IMG/VR virus record: IMGVR_UViG_3300010233_000133
Span: 1-32,480 of that record
DNA: 32,480 nucleotides
Strand: one strand, 5' to 3'
Origin: a virus
Made by a program: the position numbers and the translations under genes. The stretch's first letter is position 1. Each line of letters begins with the position of its first letter. The notes under the pieces were generated by a model. The model ran no database searches. It saw nothing but the letters and a program-made list of their open reading frames with translations, and was not told the origin of the DNA. Shown piece by piece: positions 5,868 through 14,518 of this stretch.

Positions 5868-7213
5868 AAGAATTAGTAAAGAAGTATGAATATCCCTATA
5901 AGGCTAGGGATGCTTTCCTTGACTTCCACAGACGGGATCAACGCTGGGCTGTGCTGGTTTGCCACAGGAGAGCAGGTAAGACAGTAGCCACGATTGCAGA
6001 CACGATCCGTAGAGCCATCACAGAAAAGAAAGAAAATGCCCGATATGCCTATATTGCACCGTATTACGCACAGGCTAAGAATATTGCTTGGGATTACCTT
6101 TTAAAGTTTGCAGAACCAGCCATTGTTAAGGCTAATCAATCAGAATTGTGGGTAGAACTTGTCAACGGAGCAAAAATTAGATTGTTTGGTGCTGATAACC
6201 CTGACGCTTTGCGTGGTCTTTATCTTGATGGCGTGGTTTTAGACGAATACGCTGATATGAAACCCCGTCTGTGGGGTGAGATTGTTAGGCCTTTACTGAC
6301 TGATAGACAAGGATGGGCTACCTTTATTGGCACTCCAAAAGGGCATAATGCGTTCTATGACATCTATAACGAAGCCCAAAAGAACTCTAATTGGTATGTT
6401 AAGACGCTAAGAGCCGATGTATCAGGGTTATTACCAATAGCTGAATTGGCTGATGCCCAAGCTACCATGTCTGCCAACCAGTACGAACAAGAGTTCTTAT
6501 GCTCATTTGAAGCTGCCATTCTTGGTGCTTACTATGGTCAGGAAATGCGTAGGATTACCGATTTAGAGCGTATTACTACGGTTGACTATGACCCTATGTT
6601 CCCTTGCCATACTGCTTGGGACTTAGGATTCAATGATTCCACTAGCATTTGGTGGTTTCAGGTGGTATACGGTGAGATACGGGTGTTAGATCACCACTCC
6701 AGCAACGGTCAAGCTGTGCCGTATTACACAGGATTATTGCAACAAAAAGAAGATGAGTTTGGATACAAATATGGCTTTCATTACCTACCCCATGACGCAC
6801 GGGCAAAAACTATGGCAAGCGGTGGTAAGAGCATAATCGAACAATTTTCTGCAAAAATCGACATAAAACATCTAAAAATCGTTCCAAATCTGTCAATTCA
6901 AGACGGAATACAAGCAACACGACTTGCATTAACTCGCTGTTGGTTTGATAATAGATGCGAAGAAGGCATTGAATGTTTACGACAATATCAACGAGAGTGG
7001 GATGATGATAAAAAAGTATTTAGGGATCGCCCAAAGCACGATTGGACAAGCCATTCGGCAGACGCTTTCCGCTATCTCAGCCTTGTTTGGAAAGACGAGG
7101 ACAGTCCTATCCTCAAAGATTCAAGAGTTAAAGGACTTCATGTCGGGCAAACGGATGTCACGCTGAACGAGATGTGGAAAGAAACCCCTAAAATTACCCA
7201 CCGCAGGATATAA
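5864..7213 (+). CDS. terL: Terminase large subunit (449 aa)
   Basis: The packaging motor. ATPase motifs are a Walker A variant CHRRAGKT (33-40), Walker B VVLDEY (124-129, D127-E128) and motif III IGTPKG (155-160). The RNase H-like nuclease has TAWDLGFND with D253 and the late SADAF with D400. Length is typical. The only reasonable start is TTG 5864, which overlaps the small-subunit stop; no in-frame ATG precedes Walker A, so coupled initiation is likely. The call is firm. Confidence 0.95.
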   Translation: MKELVKKYEYPYKARDAFLDFHRRDQRWAVLVCHRRAGKTVATIADTIRRAITEKKENARYAYIAPYYAQAKNIAWDYLLKFAEPAIVKANQSELWVELVNGAKIRLFGADNPDALRGLYLDGVVLDEYADMKPRLWGEIVRPLLTDRQGWATFIGTPKGHNAFYDIYNEAQKNSNWYVKTLRADVSGLLPIAELADAQATMSANQYEQEFLCSFEAAILGAYYGQEMRRITDLERITTVDYDPMFPCHTAWDLGFNDSTSIWWFQVVYGEIRVLDHHSSNGQAVPYYTGLLQQKEDEFGYKYGFHYLPHDARAKTMASGGKSIIEQFSAKIDIKHLKIVPNLSIQDGIQATRLALTRCWFDNRCEEGIECLRQYQREWDDDKKVFRDRPKHDWTSHSADAFRYLSLVWKDEDSPILKDSRVKGLHVGQTDVTLNEMWKETPKITHRRI

Positions 7214-7215
7214 AG

Positions 7216-9492
7216 ATGGATCACACATACGAAGATTGGTATAACTGTATCGCCCAATATGAGCGTACATTTAAGGAATGGGAAGGTCGAGCCGATAAGA
7301 TTGTTAAGCGGTATCGTGATGACCAACGCAGTCGCAACAATCCTAATGCCAAGTTCAATATCCTTTGGTCTAATGTCCAAACCATTACCCCTGCTGTATT
7401 CGCTCGATTACCACGCCCCGATGTAAGCCGCAGATTCCGTGACAATGATCCTATTGGTCGTGTAGCGTCAATGATGCTAGAGCGGGCTTTAGAGTATGAA
7501 ATTGAGCATTATGGTGACTACGCTAGTGCCATGAAACAGACAGTCCAAGACCGTTTATTGGGTGGTCGTGGAACAGCTTGGGTTCGCTATGAGCCACACA
7601 TTGTTGGTGAAATGGGCGGTGAAGATGAGGGTGCTCCCGATGATGGCTTTCAAGTTACCGAAGATATTGACGAAGCTGAAACCGAAGGCGGCATCCATCG
7701 TGAGAACCAAGAGCGTATTGAATACGAATGTGCTCCAGTAGATTATGTCCATTGGCGTGATTTTGGCTTGACCGTTGCCCGTACATGGGAAGAAGTGACA
7801 GCGGTATGGCGTAAAGTCTACATGGGTAGACCTGCCCTTGTAGAACGCTTTGGTGAGGAACTGGGCGGCAAGATTCCGCTAGATACCAAACCTGATACAT
7901 CCAAGACATTTAACGAAAAGATGGGCGAAGGTGCATCTGAAGCCGTTGTCTATGAGATTTGGGACAAGACTACGGGTGAGGTGATTTGGCTGAACAAGTC
8001 AATGGGTAAGATTCTTGATACCCGTGCTGATCCGCTACAACTTGAGAACTTTTGGCCGTGCCCAAAGCCAATGTTTTCTACCCTAACTACTGACAGCCTG
8101 ATTCCTGTTCCTGACTTTGTTTTATACCAAGACCAAGCAAGACAGCTAGACACGCTGGCAGACCGTATTGATGGATTCATCCAAGCACTCAAGGTTCGTG
8201 GCGTATATGACGCTTCTGAGCCATCCTTAGCCCGTTTATTCTCTGAGGGTGAGAACAATGCCCTGTTACCAGTTAAGAACTACGGTGCATTTAGCGAAAA
8301 GGGTGGACTTGTAGGGGCTATTAACCTTGTAGACATTAAACCAATTGCCGAAGGTTTGAACATGGCTTACCAAGCTATGGAGCAGGTCAAGGGTCAAATC
8401 TACGAAATCATGGGTATTGCTGATATTCAGCGTGGTCAGACCGATCCTAATGAAACTCTAGGTGCTCAGATCATTAAGTCAAATAACGCTTCAGGGCGTT
8501 TAAAGACTATGCAACACGATGTAGTGAACTTTGCAACATCTCTGTTGTGTATCAAGGCACAGATTATTTGCCAGCATTTTACCGATGACACCATCGTTAA
8601 GATTAGTGGTGCAATGCAATTATCCCCACAGGATCAACAGCTTATACCGCAAGCATTACAACTCCTAAAGAACGAACCAGCTAAAAACTTCCGTATTGAA
8701 GTTACTAGCGATTCAATGATTTATCAGGATGAACAGCAAGAGAAGCAAGACCGCATGGAGTTCTTACAGGCTATGGGTGGATTCTTAAGCCAAGCCCTAC
8801 CTGCGGCAAATGCTAGTCCTGAACTTACACCAATGCTTGTTGAAATGCTAAAGTTTGGCGTTACAGCGTTTAAAGCTGGTAAAGGTCTTGAAGGTCTAAT
8901 TGATGAAACTGCCGACAAGTTCCGTCAACAAATGAAAGCGGCAGAAGGTCAACCCAAGCCACCATCACCTGAAATGCAGAAGTTACAGATGGAACAGCAG
9001 ATGGAACAAGCCAAGATGCAGATGCAACAGCAGATTGAGCAAGCCAAGATTGAGGGTCAGATTCAGCTTGAGAAGGCTAAACAAGAGTATCAAGCCCAAG
9101 AGAATCAGCTTAAGTTCCAACTGGAAGATCAGCGTAACCGTGAAGAAAAGCAGATGGAACTTCAGCTTGAGCAGACTAAACTGGATAGCACCAATAACAA
9201 GGAATTGTTATTAGCTTACCTAAACAATGCGGCTAAAATTGAAACAACCCGTATATCTTCAGGTTTAGATACTGGTGAAACAGCTTATGCTGACAATGTG
9301 CACATGGCTAATATTTTGCAAGACCAATTAGGATATTCCGACATGAAAAACCACCCATTACAACCAGCTATTGAGAATATGCACTTAAGCAACCAACAAT
9401 TGCAACAAATGTTGGCGGCATTGCTAGATAAACTTAGCCAGCCTAAGACTGTAATTCGTGGCCCTGACGGTAAAATTGCTGGAGTTCAATAA
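7216..9492 (+). CDS. Portal protein (758 aa)
   Basis: It lies two bases after the terminase stop. The N-terminal region (WEGRADKIVKRYRD, then KFNILWSNVQTITPAVFARLP) and the middle (IYEIMGIADIQRGQTDP, ETLGAQ, SNNASGR) match large podovirus portals. The length is close to the 725 aa known for P22 gp1. Residues about 586-658 are a Q/E/M-rich coiled-coil-like segment (MQMQQQIEQAKIEGQIQLEK) that could form a C-terminal crown inside the capsid. It forms the dodecameric DNA channel. Confidence 0.9.
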   Translation: MDHTYEDWYNCIAQYERTFKEWEGRADKIVKRYRDDQRSRNNPNAKFNILWSNVQTITPAVFARLPRPDVSRRFRDNDPIGRVASMMLERALEYEIEHYGDYASAMKQTVQDRLLGGRGTAWVRYEPHIVGEMGGEDEGAPDDGFQVTEDIDEAETEGGIHRENQERIEYECAPVDYVHWRDFGLTVARTWEEVTAVWRKVYMGRPALVERFGEELGGKIPLDTKPDTSKTFNEKMGEGASEAVVYEIWDKTTGEVIWLNKSMGKILDTRADPLQLENFWPCPKPMFSTLTTDSLIPVPDFVLYQDQARQLDTLADRIDGFIQALKVRGVYDASEPSLARLFSEGENNALLPVKNYGAFSEKGGLVGAINLVDIKPIAEGLNMAYQAMEQVKGQIYEIMGIADIQRGQTDPNETLGAQIIKSNNASGRLKTMQHDVVNFATSLLCIKAQIICQHFTDDTIVKISGAMQLSPQDQQLIPQALQLLKNEPAKNFRIEVTSDSMIYQDEQQEKQDRMEFLQAMGGFLSQALPAANASPELTPMLVEMLKFGVTAFKAGKGLEGLIDETADKFRQQMKAAEGQPKPPSPEMQKLQMEQQMEQAKMQMQQQIEQAKIEGQIQLEKAKQEYQAQENQLKFQLEDQRNREEKQMELQLEQTKLDSTNNKELLLAYLNNAAKIETTRISSGLDTGETAYADNVHMANILQDQLGYSDMKNHPLQPAIENMHLSNQQLQQMLAALLDKLSQPKTVIRGPDGKIAGVQ

Positions 9493-11213
9493 TGGCTATA
9501 ACGGTCAAGCACAGTAAGACATCATTAATAGCTGATGCTGGGGATGCAACTTTAGTACAACCATCAGATTGGAATAGTGACCATACCTTAACTGGTCTTG
9601 GCACAATGGCAGAGCAAAACGCTAATGCCGTAGCGATTACTGGTGGAACAATGTCAGGCGTTACCGTAACAGGGTACATTCCTACTACGCAAAAAGCGGC
9701 CGCACTTGGAGTAGCTACGCTAGATGCTGGTGGAACAGTCCCGTTATCACAAATACCTGCAAGTATTCAAGGGGGAGTTAGCTATCAAGGTACATGGAAC
9801 GCATCGACTAACACGCCTACGCTATCTAATGGCGTTGGTACTAAGGGCTACTACTATGTTGTCAGCGTGGCTGGTAACACTAATCTTGATGGCATTACTT
9901 CGTGGAATGTGGGCGATTGGGCTATTTTTAATGGCACAGTTTGGCAAAAAGTAGATAACACAGACGCAGTAACTTCTGTCAACGGATATACAGGTACAGT
10001 CGTTTTAACTAATACAGACATTAGTGGTTTTGGCACTATGTCTACGCAAAATGCTAACGCTGTAGTTGTTACGGGTGGTACGATAAATGGTACGACTATT
10101 GGTGCTACCACCGCATCAACAGGTGCATTTACTACGGCTACTGCTTCTACAAGCCTAACAACCCCTATTGTCCAAGCTACTAATTCTGCTGGTTTAGCAC
10201 TTAAAAACTCTGCTGGCACAACCCAAATGAGTATGGGTGCTGGTGGTGGCGATAACATGGCAATCAATGTTTCTACCAATTTAAATGGTACAAACGCACA
10301 AATTGACATTAGCCCTACTGGTACGGGTCATGTCCACATGAAGCCTACTGGTTCAGGTTCTATTGAAATTGCCCCTACAAACGCAGGAACAATGAATAAC
10401 ATGGTTATTGGTGGCACAACACCTTTAGCTATTACTGGTACAACCATCACAGCAACCAGCTTTGTAGGTTCAGGTGCAAGCCTTACCAATGTGGTTAATT
10501 TATTAGCCGCAAGCACAGGTATTAGCGTTAGCGGTTCAACTGGTGCGGTAACTGTAACCAATACTGCCCCTGACCAAACCGTTGCTTTGGCTAGTGGAAC
10601 AGGCATTAGCGTTACTGGCACTTATCCTAATTTTACAGTAACTAATACCAGCCCATCTAGCGGTGGCACGGTTACTAGCGTAACTGGCACAAGTCCTGTA
10701 GTTTCTAGCGGTGGCAATACTCCTGCTATATCAATGCCAGCAGCTACAACATCGGTAAACGGTTATTTAACTTCTACAGATTGGAACACTTTTAACAATA
10801 AAGGTTCAGGCACGGTTACTAGCGTTACAGGTACAGCACCAGTAGTATCTTCAGGCGGTGCAACCCCAGCTATTAGTATGGCTGCTGCCACAGGAAGTGT
10901 AAATGGCTACTTGACAAGCACCGATTGGACTACATTTAACGCTAAAGCATCACCGTTTACCTATACTTCAGGTTACATTCCTTATGGTCAAGGAACAACA
11001 ACCCCAAACCAATCTTCTAGTTTAACTTTTGCAAGTTCTACGCTAACTGCCCCAATCGTTAGTGCAAGCAATGGTTTAGTAGTAAACTCTGCAACTGTTT
11101 CAGCAAGTTATTCATTGCCTAGCGGTTCTAATGCAATGTCAGTAGGCCCTATAACAGTAGCAAGTGGTCAATCAGTTACAGTAAGTTCAGGTCAAAGGTG
11201 GGTGGTTCTATGA
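9492..11213 (+). CDS. Large repetitive tail-fibre protein (573 aa)
   Basis: The protein is rich in T, S, G and N, with beta-structured short repeats and almost no charge, as in trimeric fibre shafts. The opening MAITVKHSKTSLIADAGDAT is a virion-attachment-like start. Residues 35-60 and about 180-200 repeat GTM..QNANAV..TGGT. Residues 392-437 and 440-485 are a near-identical duplication ending STDWnTFN.K. It shares a base with the portal stop (TAATG). A cell-surface adhesin or fibre shaft is likely, with the distal domains in the following ORFs. Confidence 0.75.
   Translation: MAITVKHSKTSLIADAGDATLVQPSDWNSDHTLTGLGTMAEQNANAVAITGGTMSGVTVTGYIPTTQKAAALGVATLDAGGTVPLSQIPASIQGGVSYQGTWNASTNTPTLSNGVGTKGYYYVVSVAGNTNLDGITSWNVGDWAIFNGTVWQKVDNTDAVTSVNGYTGTVVLTNTDISGFGTMSTQNANAVVVTGGTINGTTIGATTASTGAFTTATASTSLTTPIVQATNSAGLALKNSAGTTQMSMGAGGGDNMAINVSTNLNGTNAQIDISPTGTGHVHMKPTGSGSIEIAPTNAGTMNNMVIGGTTPLAITGTTITATSFVGSGASLTNVVNLLAASTGISVSGSTGAVTVTNTAPDQTVALASGTGISVTGTYPNFTVTNTSPSSGGTVTSVTGTSPVVSSGGNTPAISMPAATTSVNGYLTSTDWNTFNNKGSGTVTSVTGTAPVVSSGGATPAISMAAATGSVNGYLTSTDWTTFNAKASPFTYTSGYIPYGQGTTTPNQSSSLTFASSTLTAPIVSASNGLVVNSATVSASYSLPSGSNAMSVGPITVASGQSVTVSSGQRWVVL
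10665..10946 (+). repeat. In-frame tandem duplication inside the fibre gene
   Basis: Two 138-nt units (10665-10802 and 10809-10946) start 144 nt apart, so the protein repeats every 48 residues. Each encodes GTVTSVTG...PVVSSGG.TPAISM.AAT.SVNGYLTSTDW.TFN.K. Protein identity is high, while many third positions differ, so the duplication is old or under selection at the protein level. Confidence 0.85.
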
Positions 11214-11752
11214 GTTCAGTCGTAATTTCAGGCGATACAAGCGGTGCTATTACATTAGCCGCACCAGCCGTATCAGGAACAAATACAGCAACACTTCCAG
11301 CCGCTACTGGCACAGTAATGGTTAGCGGTAATATGCCAGCATTTAGTGCTTATGCAAATGGTGGTCAATCAATTTCAAATAATACTGCAACAAAAATTCA
11401 ATTTAATATTGAAAATTTTGATACTGCTTCTGCTTACGATAATTCAACAAATTATCGTTTTACCCCTTTAGTGGCTGGCTATTATCAAGTTACATTAAAT
11501 GTTGCTTTAAATACAATGACTGGTAATGCACAACCAAGCATTATTAAAAGTGGTTCTGTTTATCAATATGGTAATTTTCCAAACACTTGTACCGCAAATC
11601 CATATTGGGCAAGCATGACTGCATTAATTTACATGAATGGTTCTACAGATTATATTGAAGGCTACATAACACAATTTACTGGTGGTTCAATAAATTTACA
11701 AACCTCAAGTTTTGCAAATACTTTTTCAGCAGTTTTGGTCAGGAGTGCGTAA
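11210..11752 (+). CDS. Fibre tip protein with C1q/TNF-like domain (180 aa)
   Basis: ATG 11210 overlaps the upstream stop (ATGA), preferred over an in-frame GTG at 11198. Residues 1-40 (SGDTSGAITLAAPAVSGTNT...LPAATGTVM) are a fibre linker. The rest (FSAYANGGQSISNNTATKIQ, FDTASAYDNSTNYRFTPLVAGYYQV, ending FSAVLV) follows the C1q-like jelly-roll pattern used as trimeric fibre heads. It probably binds host surface sugar or protein. Confidence 0.7.
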   Translation: MSSVVISGDTSGAITLAAPAVSGTNTATLPAATGTVMVSGNMPAFSAYANGGQSISNNTATKIQFNIENFDTASAYDNSTNYRFTPLVAGYYQVTLNVALNTMTGNAQPSIIKSGSVYQYGNFPNTCTANPYWASMTALIYMNGSTDYIEGYITQFTGGSINLQTSSFANTFSAVLVRSA

Positions 11753-11916
11753 TGTTGTACGACAAAATTAAAGCAATTTACCCATCTTTAACGGACAATG
11801 ATTTCATGCCAACTGGCACAATTCGTTTGCAAAACGATTCAGACGGCAAAGGCGATTACATTGCTAAATGGGAACATCCTACATTATCTAAACCTACTGA
11901 TGAGGAATTAGCATAA
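11752..11916 (+). CDS. Small fibre-associated protein (54 aa)
   Basis: The product has IYPSLTDNDF, TIRLQNDSDGKGDYIAKW and HPTLSKPTDEEL, a pattern of small proteins often found directly after phage tail-fibre genes (XkdW-like). It starts and ends with TAATG overlaps, locking it between two fibre genes. It is acidic and soluble. A role in fibre assembly or as a minor tail part is inferred. Confidence 0.65.
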   Translation: MLYDKIKAIYPSLTDNDFMPTGTIRLQNDSDGKGDYIAKWEHPTLSKPTDEELA

Positions 11917-13013
11917 TGCCATACGGAACAGTAAACGCTGATGTAATTCAGACTTCTACAAGCGGTGGCATATTAGGTGCTGGTGATGCTTCATCTATGA
12001 AGAATCGTATTATCAATGGTGCAATGGTTATTGACCAAAGAAATGCTGGTTCTGCAGTAACGGCTGATGGTTACAATTTAGATAGATGGCAACTTTCAGT
12101 TTCACAATCAAATAAATTTACAGTCCAGCAAAATGCTGGTTCTGTAACTCCACCAGCAGGGTTTACTAACTATCTTGGATTAACAACTGCTTCTGCGGTT
12201 TCAATTGGTTCTACTGATTATTTTGTTCTTACTCAATATATAGAAGGATTTAATGTTGCCGATTTAAATTGGGGTTCAGCTAATGCAAAAACTGTTACTT
12301 TATCCTTTTGGGTGCGTAGTTCATTAACTGGAACTTTTGGCGGTTCATTATTAAATAGTGCATCAAATAGAAGTTATCCTTTTAGTTATACTATTTCTTC
12401 AGCAAATACTTGGACACAAATTAGTGTAACTATTGCTGGCGACCAAAGTGGAACTTGGCTAACAACAAACGGCACAGGGTTAAAAGTCTTTTTTGGTCTT
12501 GGTGTAGGTTCTACTTATAGCGGAACTGCTAATTCTTGGGCAGGAACATTTTATGCTTCAGCCACAAGTGCAGTTTCCGTAGTAGGAACAAGCGGAGCAA
12601 CTTTCTACATTACTGGTGTTCAACTAGAAGTAGGTAGTTCTGCTACTGGTTTTGAGTATCGTCAATACACTACTGAATTACAGTTATGCCAACGCTATTT
12701 CCAAAATGGAATAACAAGTCAATCTGAATGTATTATTGGTGGCATCAGAACTGGCGGTTCAGCACAATTTAGTTATCCATTTAAAGTAACAATGCGTTCA
12801 ACACCTAGCATTACTTTAAATACATTTTCTGTCCAAGATTTGTCAAATGGTAGCAATTACACAGTAACAGGATTGGCAATGCAAAACGGACAAACTGCTA
12901 CAAATAACATAAATATGTCAGCAACTTGGTCATCAGGTGGAACTGCTGGAGTAGCGGCAAATTTATTTGGCCCATCAAATGCAACTGGTTTTACATTTAG
13001 TGCGGAACTATAA
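11916..13013 (+). CDS. Tail fibre/receptor-binding protein (365 aa)
   Basis: Residues 28-45 (MKNRIINGAMVIDQRNAG) and the later ITGVQLEVGSSATGFEYR, then YTTELQLCQRYF, are hallmark phrases of a common phage tail-protein family with carbohydrate-binding-like beta domains. The N-terminus (MPYGTVNADVIQTSTSGGIL) looks like an attachment segment. It lies between two small fibre-associated genes. Host-surface recognition is the likely role. Confidence 0.75.
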   Translation: MPYGTVNADVIQTSTSGGILGAGDASSMKNRIINGAMVIDQRNAGSAVTADGYNLDRWQLSVSQSNKFTVQQNAGSVTPPAGFTNYLGLTTASAVSIGSTDYFVLTQYIEGFNVADLNWGSANAKTVTLSFWVRSSLTGTFGGSLLNSASNRSYPFSYTISSANTWTQISVTIAGDQSGTWLTTNGTGLKVFFGLGVGSTYSGTANSWAGTFYASATSAVSVVGTSGATFYITGVQLEVGSSATGFEYRQYTTELQLCQRYFQNGITSQSECIIGGIRTGGSAQFSYPFKVTMRSTPSITLNTFSVQDLSNGSNYTVTGLAMQNGQTATNNINMSATWSSGGTAGVAANLFGPSNATGFTFSAEL

Positions 13014-13016
13014 ATT

Positions 13017-13169
13017 ATGTATAAATTACACAACAATCCTGATGGACAGCCTATTGGAGTATTTTTAGGGAAAACTTACATTCCATTCGACCCTGACAAC
13101 ACAGACTACCAAGCCTACCTAAAATGGCTGGCTGAAGGCAACACTCCTGAACCTGCGGAGAATACATAA
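13017..13169 (+). CDS. Small fibre-associated protein (50 aa)
   Basis: ATG 13017 lies four bases after the fibre stop. The product (MYKLHNNPDGQPIGVFLGKT, IPFDPDNTDYQAYLKWLAEG, then NTPEPAE) matches small phage proteins following fibre genes. A different fibre-associated small protein sits at 11752, so each fibre here is followed by one. It ends with TAATG overlapping the next gene. Function is not established. Confidence 0.6.
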   Translation: MYKLHNNPDGQPIGVFLGKTYIPFDPDNTDYQAYLKWLAEGNTPEPAENT

Positions 13170-13672
13170 TGTCAATGAATATTGATGGGACAAACGGAAT
13201 TACATTTAATAACAGCACAGTTCAAGCTAGTGCTGGTCAGATATTGCAAGTGGTTAATAGCACAACTTTTTACACAAGCGGTGCAAGCACAACATCTACA
13301 AGCATGGTAACAACTGGTGCAAGTATTAGTATTACCCCTAAATTTTCTACAAGCAAAATTTGGTTACAAATAAATGGAAATATTTATAGTGATAATGGAA
13401 CAGGCTCTCCAACATTTACTATTTACAGGGGTGCTATTAATTTAGCAACTGGAACATCCGTTTCTACATTTGGTGGTTTTTATAGTGCTAGTGGTGGTGG
13501 GACTGTTGTTCCAGCAAATTTTGTTGTTTATGATTCTCCAGCAACAACATCTTCAACAACATATACCCTTTATTTTAGAACAGGAAGCGGAACTGTTTAT
13601 TTTGGATTTCCAAATGGGAGTGGAACTGGAAGTTCTGCTGTTATATTAACTGCTATGGAGATTGCCGCATGA
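13169..13672 (+). CDS. Third fibre-like protein (167 aa)
   Basis: The N-terminus MNIDGTNGITFNNSTVQASA is a typical short attachment segment of phage fibre-like proteins. The remainder is a T/S/G/F-rich all-beta domain (FYTSGASTTSTSMVTTGASI ... TAMEIAA), the same style as the C1q-like protein upstream. It is probably another tip or decoration domain. Four-base overlap with the next gene (ATGA 13669-13672). Confidence 0.65.
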   Translation: MSMNIDGTNGITFNNSTVQASAGQILQVVNSTTFYTSGASTTSTSMVTTGASISITPKFSTSKIWLQINGNIYSDNGTGSPTFTIYRGAINLATGTSVSTFGGFYSASGGGTVVPANFVVYDSPATTSSTTYTLYFRTGSGTVYFGFPNGSGTGSSAVILTAMEIAA

Positions 13673-13896
13673 TTACCTTACATGATGCTATTTACGCACT
13701 TAATCCATCTGTTGTTTCTGTTATCAATGATGTAGCTTACGATGAACAAAGCAATGAAGTTGCATATAACAAATCTGCCGCAGAAACTAAATTAGATGAA
13801 TTAAAAACTGCTGAAACAAATACAAAGGCTTCTGCACTAGCTAAACTAGCCGCATTGGGTCTTACACAAGATGAAGTAAAGGCTTTGGTAGGCTAA
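13669..13896 (+). CDS. Small conserved phage protein (75 aa)
   Basis: The N-terminal half (MITLHDAIYALNPSVVSVIN) is mixed, and the C-terminal half is a lysine/alanine-rich helix ending KLAALGLTQDEVKALVG, a frequent ending of small proteins next to phage fibre genes. It could be a fibre-assembly partner. It is coupled on both sides (ATGA, TAATG). Confidence 0.6.
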   Translation: MITLHDAIYALNPSVVSVINDVAYDEQSNEVAYNKSAAETKLDELKTAETNTKASALAKLAALGLTQDEVKALVG

Positions 13897-14381
13897 TGTT
13901 TTCAACAGCTTTCCAAGCTAATGCGTTTCAAAATAACGCATTTCAGGTCTATGTAGCACCAACTCCTACCAATAATCTTGCTGGGGGTGATGATGCTTCT
14001 TGGACAGGTGACGATTTAAAGAGGTTACGCAAGCTATCCGCAAAGATAGCAGAAAGACAGCGTAAGCTAGAACAATCAGTCAAAGACGCAAATGCAGATC
14101 GTAAGAAAGCGTTTAAAGAACAGATTGATCCAACGCCTGTTGCAAAAGTTAAGCAATCTAAAGTAAAATCAATTCAAGAGGTTAAAGCTGATATACCGTC
14201 AGTCGATACACAAGAATTACAACGGTCTATAAGCTACCTTGAAAGACAACGGAATAACATCCTTGAAGCGGTAGCGATCAGACACCAACAGGCTCTTATG
14301 CAAGAGCAATTGAGGGTAATGGAAGCCAAACGCCTAGAGGAACTAGACGATGAGGTTTCACTATTACTACTACTGCACTAG
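13896..14381 (+). CDS. Coiled-coil protein with AFQ-repeat start (161 aa)
   Basis: Residues 1-19 carry the short repeat AFQANAFQNNAFQV, a motif common in small phage structural proteins. Residues 40-75 and 107-155 are highly charged and helical (KLSAKIAERQRKLEQSVKDA; LQRSISYLERQRNNILEAVA), consistent with coiled coil. The end is LLLLLH. Its 3' end overlaps the disrupted N-terminal region of the GT9-like gene (14350-14381). Confidence 0.6.
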   Translation: MFSTAFQANAFQNNAFQVYVAPTPTNNLAGGDDASWTGDDLKRLRKLSAKIAERQRKLEQSVKDANADRKKAFKEQIDPTPVAKVKQSKVKSIQEVKADIPSVDTQELQRSISYLERQRNNILEAVAIRHQQALMQEQLRVMEAKRLEELDDEVSLLLLLH

Positions 14382-14518
14382 ACGCTGATAGCCAATATAA
14401 ATTAGCTTACGAGCACCTACACGCTGGCAGGTATGAAGCTGGATTTAGGGAATTTGAATACCGCTGGCATCCTGACATTATTGCCAAACAAGCCCAGCCA
14501 TACGCCCCTGCTTTAAAA

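Noticed and set aside
9854-10309. Long minus-strand open frame (151 aa) opposite the fibre gene
   Set aside because: It arises from the T/S/G/N-rich codons of the fibre, has no ribosome site or operon neighbours, and its product is just hydrophobic low complexity.
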